From positions 1 through 6,142 of the forward strand of contig JASBSH010000312.1 in the NCBI GenBank assembly GCA_030149025.1: a stretch of 6,142 bases of DNA, written 5' to 3'. Source of the DNA: Actinomycetales bacterium. Its GTDB lineage: Bacteria; Actinomycetota; Actinomycetes; Actinomycetales; BWSM-131. Both the position numbers and the translations under genes were made by a program. Of this stretch, positions 4,930 to 6,142 are shown in pieces. The number at the start of each line of letters is the position of its first letter. The first letter of the stretch is position 1. A model generated the notes under the pieces. The model was not told where the DNA came from. It did no database searches and saw nothing but the letters and a program-made list of their open reading frames with translations.

Positions 4930-5229
4930 TCACGAGTCCAGGACCAGGACGCGGGCGTGCAGGACCGGCCGGCCCTGGAGGGCGGCCCGGACCGCCCGCT
5001 GGAGCCCGTCCTCGAGGTACAGCACCCCCTGCCACTGAACGACGTGGGCGAACAGGTCGCCGAAGAACGTCGAGTCCTCCGACATCAGGGCGTCGAGGTC
5101 GAGCGTTCGTTTCGTCGTCACCAGCTCGTCGAGCCGGACCATGCGAGGAGCGACCTCAGCCCACTGGCGGGGCGTGGTGAGGCCGTGGTCCGGGTACGGG
5201 CGCGAGTCGCCCACGGCCTTGAAAATCAC
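4930..5229 (-). CDS. VapB-family antitoxin-like conserved protein
   Basis: A 99-residue conserved actinobacterial protein. It opens with IFKAVGDSRPYPDHGL, has a central LVTTKRTLDLDALMSEDSTFFGDLF segment, and ends with LYLEDGLQRAVRAALQGRPVLHARVLVLD. Homologues are, from memory, usually named type II toxin-antitoxin VapB family antitoxin because of the C-terminal part. There is no toxin beside it here: the downstream co-directional gene, 18 nt away, encodes the LytR_C membrane protein. The actual role is therefore probably not classical antitoxin activity; this is inference. The start is GTG at 5229, since the conserved N-terminus begins there and a TAGACT hexamer lies 6 nt upstream, suggesting a leaderless transcript. 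No Shine-Dalgarno is visible. Confidence 0.87.
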   Translation of the reverse strand: MIFKAVGDSRPYPDHGLTTPRQWAEVAPRMVRLDELVTTKRTLDLDALMSEDSTFFGDLFAHVVQWQGVLYLEDGLQRAVRAALQGRPVLHARVLVLDS

Positions 5230-5235
5230 CCCCGC

Positions 5236-5241
5236 AGTCTA
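5236..5241 (-). promoter_or_regulatory. -10 hexamer of the VapB-like/LytR_C operon
   Basis: On the minus strand TAGACT (TANNNT pattern) is followed by 6 nt and then the GTG start at 5229, the spacing expected for a leaderless mRNA. No convincing -35 is seen 17-18 bp upstream. Confidence 0.5.
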
Positions 5242-5313
5242 GGTGGATCGGTGGCTTCACCGACCGAGCCACGCTGTCGTGCCGGCCCGGCGCGGCCTGC
5301 CTCGCCCTTATGC

Positions 5314-5336
5314 GGTGATCATGGGATCGCGCCACC
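5314..5336 (-). repeat. right copy of the 23-bp imperfect inverted repeat
   Basis: The reverse complement of 2399-2421 with a single difference (C instead of G at the eighth base, read on the minus strand). Its outer 11 bases also form one arm of a hairpin (5326-5358). Confidence 0.75.
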
Positions 5337-5358
5337 CTGTCGGAGATGGTGGCGCGAT
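5326..5358. terminator. 11-bp hairpin, terminator candidate
   Basis: ATCGCGCCACC (5326-5336) is perfectly complementary to GGTGGCGCGAT (5348-5358) around an 11-nt loop. The stem is strong and lies about 80 bp downstream of the minus-strand zinc-ribbon gene and before the operon promoter at 5236-5241, a sensible place to end transcription. It lacks a T tract on either side. One arm is shared with the 23-bp repeat. Confidence 0.45.
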
Positions 5359-5412
5359 GGGCGTCCTGGAGGAGTTCGTTTCGTTTTGAGGTCTCTCGCT
5401 GCTGGTGCGATC

Positions 5413-5422
5413 GGGGGGGGGG
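5413..5422 (+). repeat. 10-G homopolymer tract
   Basis: An uninterrupted run of ten G, 18 bp beyond the stop codon of the minus-strand zinc-ribbon gene. Such tracts are prone to slippage in vivo and to miscalls in sequencing, so its exact length should be treated with caution. Confidence 0.8.
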
Positions 5423-5439
5423 CCTCGCCGGGGAGTCCG

Positions 5440-5661
5440 CTATGCGGAGCGACGCTCCTGCAGCGGTGCGAGGCCCACCACGAGCACCTCGCCACAGCCG
5501 ATGCAGATCCGGTCCGGACAGTCGTCGTCGTGTCCGTCCATGCACGGCGGTGCTTCGAACGGCATGGGCTGGCCGCACGTCGAGCAGTGCCGGGTCTCGA
5601 GGGCAGCCCAGAGGAAACCGCCTGCGCTGCTCTCCCTTTCGCGTGTCGGTGTGCCTGCCAT
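5440..5661 (-). CDS. small zinc-ribbon-like protein of unknown function
   Basis: A 73-residue protein with two CxxC knuckles 27 residues apart (Cys26-Cys29 in HCSTCG, Cys53-Cys56 in CIGCG) and two further cysteines (40 and 48) between them near HDDD. This spacing fits a zinc ribbon or rubredoxin-like metal site. The core (about 16-62) is GFLWAALETRHCSTCG, then PPCMDGHDDDCPD, then CIGCGEVLVVG; I recall similar small actinobacterial hypothetical proteins but no assigned function. I use the ATG at 5661 because conservation appears to begin shortly after it. The frame extends upstream to 5763, but that part is basic and low-complexity, and the ribosome site for 5661 is weak (GGAG only 2 nt away). 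A 5-bp hairpin (5436-5448) straddles the stop codon. It lies on the opposite strand from the SOS-linked gene downstream. Confidence 0.65.
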   Translation of the reverse strand: MAGTPTRERESSAGGFLWAALETRHCSTCGQPMPFEAPPCMDGHDDDCPDRICIGCGEVLVVGLAPLQERRSA

Positions 5662-5683
5662 GTCTCCACGGTCGCACCGACGT

Positions 5684-5769
5684 CCGACAGTGCGTGGATG
5701 CCACGCCGACGAAACCCGACCGCCCCCTGACGAGGGGCACCCGTGGACTTCCTTGGACCGCACTGTCGG
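5684..5769. repeat. 86-bp nested palindromic element
   Basis: The outer arms CCGACAGTGCG (5684-5694) and CGCACTGTCGG (5759-5769) are perfect 11-bp complements. Inside, CCACG (5701-5705) pairs with CGTGG (5742-5746) and GCCCC (5722-5726) with GGGGC (5734-5738), giving a three-tier stem. It fills much of the gap between two divergent genes. It could be a miniature mobile element, a structured RNA or a regulatory cruciform. No flanking target duplication is seen. Confidence 0.55.
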
Positions 5770-5844
5770 GGGGCAGCTTCGTTATCGAATAGTGATCTGC
5801 CGAAGCCAGTTTCGCCGTCCACCGCGCCCAGGATTGTCGGTGGG

Positions 5845-5860
5845 TCGAACTAGTGTTCTA
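5845..5860. promoter_or_regulatory. LexA-binding site (SOS box)
   Basis: TCGAAC-TAGT-GTTCTA fits the Gram-positive/actinobacterial LexA consensus of GAAC and GTTC arms around 4 bp. Five of six positions are symmetric between the arms. It ends 3 nt before the ATG of the DUF222 gene. 13E12-family genes of Mycobacterium tuberculosis are known to carry LexA sites, which supports the assignment. Confidence 0.75.
5851..5856 (+). promoter_or_regulatory. -10 hexamer of the DUF222 gene, inside the SOS box
   Basis: TAGTGT (TANNNT) lies 7 nt before the ATG at 5864, so transcription would begin at or next to the start codon. It sits within the LexA site, so bound LexA would block polymerase directly. 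No clear -35 is seen. Confidence 0.45.
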
Positions 5861-5863
5861 TCC

Positions 5864-6142
5864 ATGGTGGCGGAGGTCCCTTCCAACGGCGGTGAAGGTG
5901 AGCGGGGTCTGCATCGGGTGCAGGCCCTGGTCGCCGAGCTGACCGCCGCCGCCCAGGAGCTGGTGAGTGCCCCGACGTGGTCGCTGACCGTCGCGGAGAA
6001 GGCCGAGGCGTTGGTGGCGGTGGACACCGCGGCCCGGGTGGTGGACGCCGCCCGGTTGGCGGTGATCCGGTCCCTGGACGGGCAGGACCTGTCCAGCATC
6101 GGCGGCGGGAACGTGCAGGGGTTGCTGGTCTCCCGGTGCCTG
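5864..6142 (+). CDS. DUF222 / 13E12-repeat-family protein (N-terminal part), probable HNH endonuclease
   Basis: The frame opens at ATG 5864 and runs past the window end, giving 93 visible residues. After a Gly/Glu-rich start, residues about 18-75 form the DUF222 helical pattern: RVQALVAELTAAAQEL, WSLTVAEKAEALVAVDTAARVVDAARLAVIRSLDG. These genes usually encode about 400-500 residues with a C-terminal HNH nuclease domain, which is not visible here. They are multicopy in many actinobacteria (REP13E12 in mycobacteria). The start is supported by the TAGTGT hexamer 7 nt upstream and the SOS box ending at 5860, which leaves no room for a ribosome site, so translation is probably leaderless. DNA-damage induction is inferred from the LexA site. 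The role of the family in the cell is not settled. Confidence 0.9.
   Translation, partial: MVAEVPSNGGEGERGLHRVQALVAELTAAAQELVSAPTWSLTVAEKAEALVAVDTAARVVDAARLAVIRSLDGQDLSSIGGGNVQGLLVSRCL

Noticed and set aside
4930..5229. Second complete toxin-antitoxin system
   Set aside because: No toxin gene adjoins the VapB-like protein on either side.
4447..5730. Open plus-strand frame of 427 codons
   Set aside because: It covers the LytR_C, VapB-like and zinc-ribbon genes antisense, and its translation shows no recognisable domain. High GC content keeps such frames open.
5156..5822. Overlapping long minus-strand frames across the repeat and zinc-ribbon region
   Set aside because: Arg/Pro/Ala-rich with no domain signature; the zinc-ribbon frame with its cysteine pairs is the better candidate.
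1..6142. CRISPR array or complete insertion sequence
   Set aside because: No regularly spaced repeats and no transposase or integrase frame; only the 23-bp inverted repeat hints at past mobility.

Overview
The window is GC-rich with strong G/C third-codon bias, frequent GTG starts and several start codons placed 6-7 nt after a TANNNT -10 hexamer (leaderless style). It reads as a chromosome segment of a high-GC actinobacterium. A tRNA-adenosine-deaminase-associated protein next to tadA, a LytR_C membrane protein paired with a VapB-like protein, a helical repeat-like protein and a DUF222/13E12 gene together fit Nocardioidaceae or relatives best; that placement is an inference from gene content.

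Region 1 (1-1190): the C-terminal end of the TadA-associated protein, then tadA (wobble A34-to-I deaminase) translationally coupled to it, then a complete tRNA-Ser(CGA) with encoded CCA, then about 230 bp of non-coding DNA with two hairpins. Region 2 (1156-2349): a small accessory block with an AbrB-type antitoxin and PIN-domain toxin (VapBC-like) overlapping by 4 nt behind a probable leaderless promoter with repeated TGGCA half-sites, followed by a VOC/glyoxalase gene cut off after 73 codons. Codon use in the antitoxin gene is less GC-biased than in its neighbours, suggesting acquisition. Region 3 (2399-5336): a 2.9 kb segment bounded by an imperfect 23-bp inverted repeat (22/23 identical). 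It holds a minus-strand amphipathic helical protein, a divergent plus-strand GNAT acetyltransferase with an extra Cys-bearing C-terminal domain, and a convergent minus-strand pair (VapB-like protein, then LytR_C single-pass membrane protein). Region 4 (5326-6142): hairpins, a 10-G tract, a small minus-strand zinc-ribbon-like protein, an 86-bp nested palindrome, and the start of a DUF222 (13E12-family) gene with a LexA/SOS box overlapping its -10.

Functional links: the first two proteins and tRNA-Ser belong to translation/tRNA modification; the TA pair is self-contained; the LytR_C pair is probably an envelope-related operon; the last gene is probably DNA-damage inducible. I do not see a clear new multi-gene defence or biosynthetic system. 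The least explained items are the 23-bp inverted repeat with its coding-like reading, the Cys-containing GNAT extension and the nested palindrome upstream of the SOS-controlled gene.
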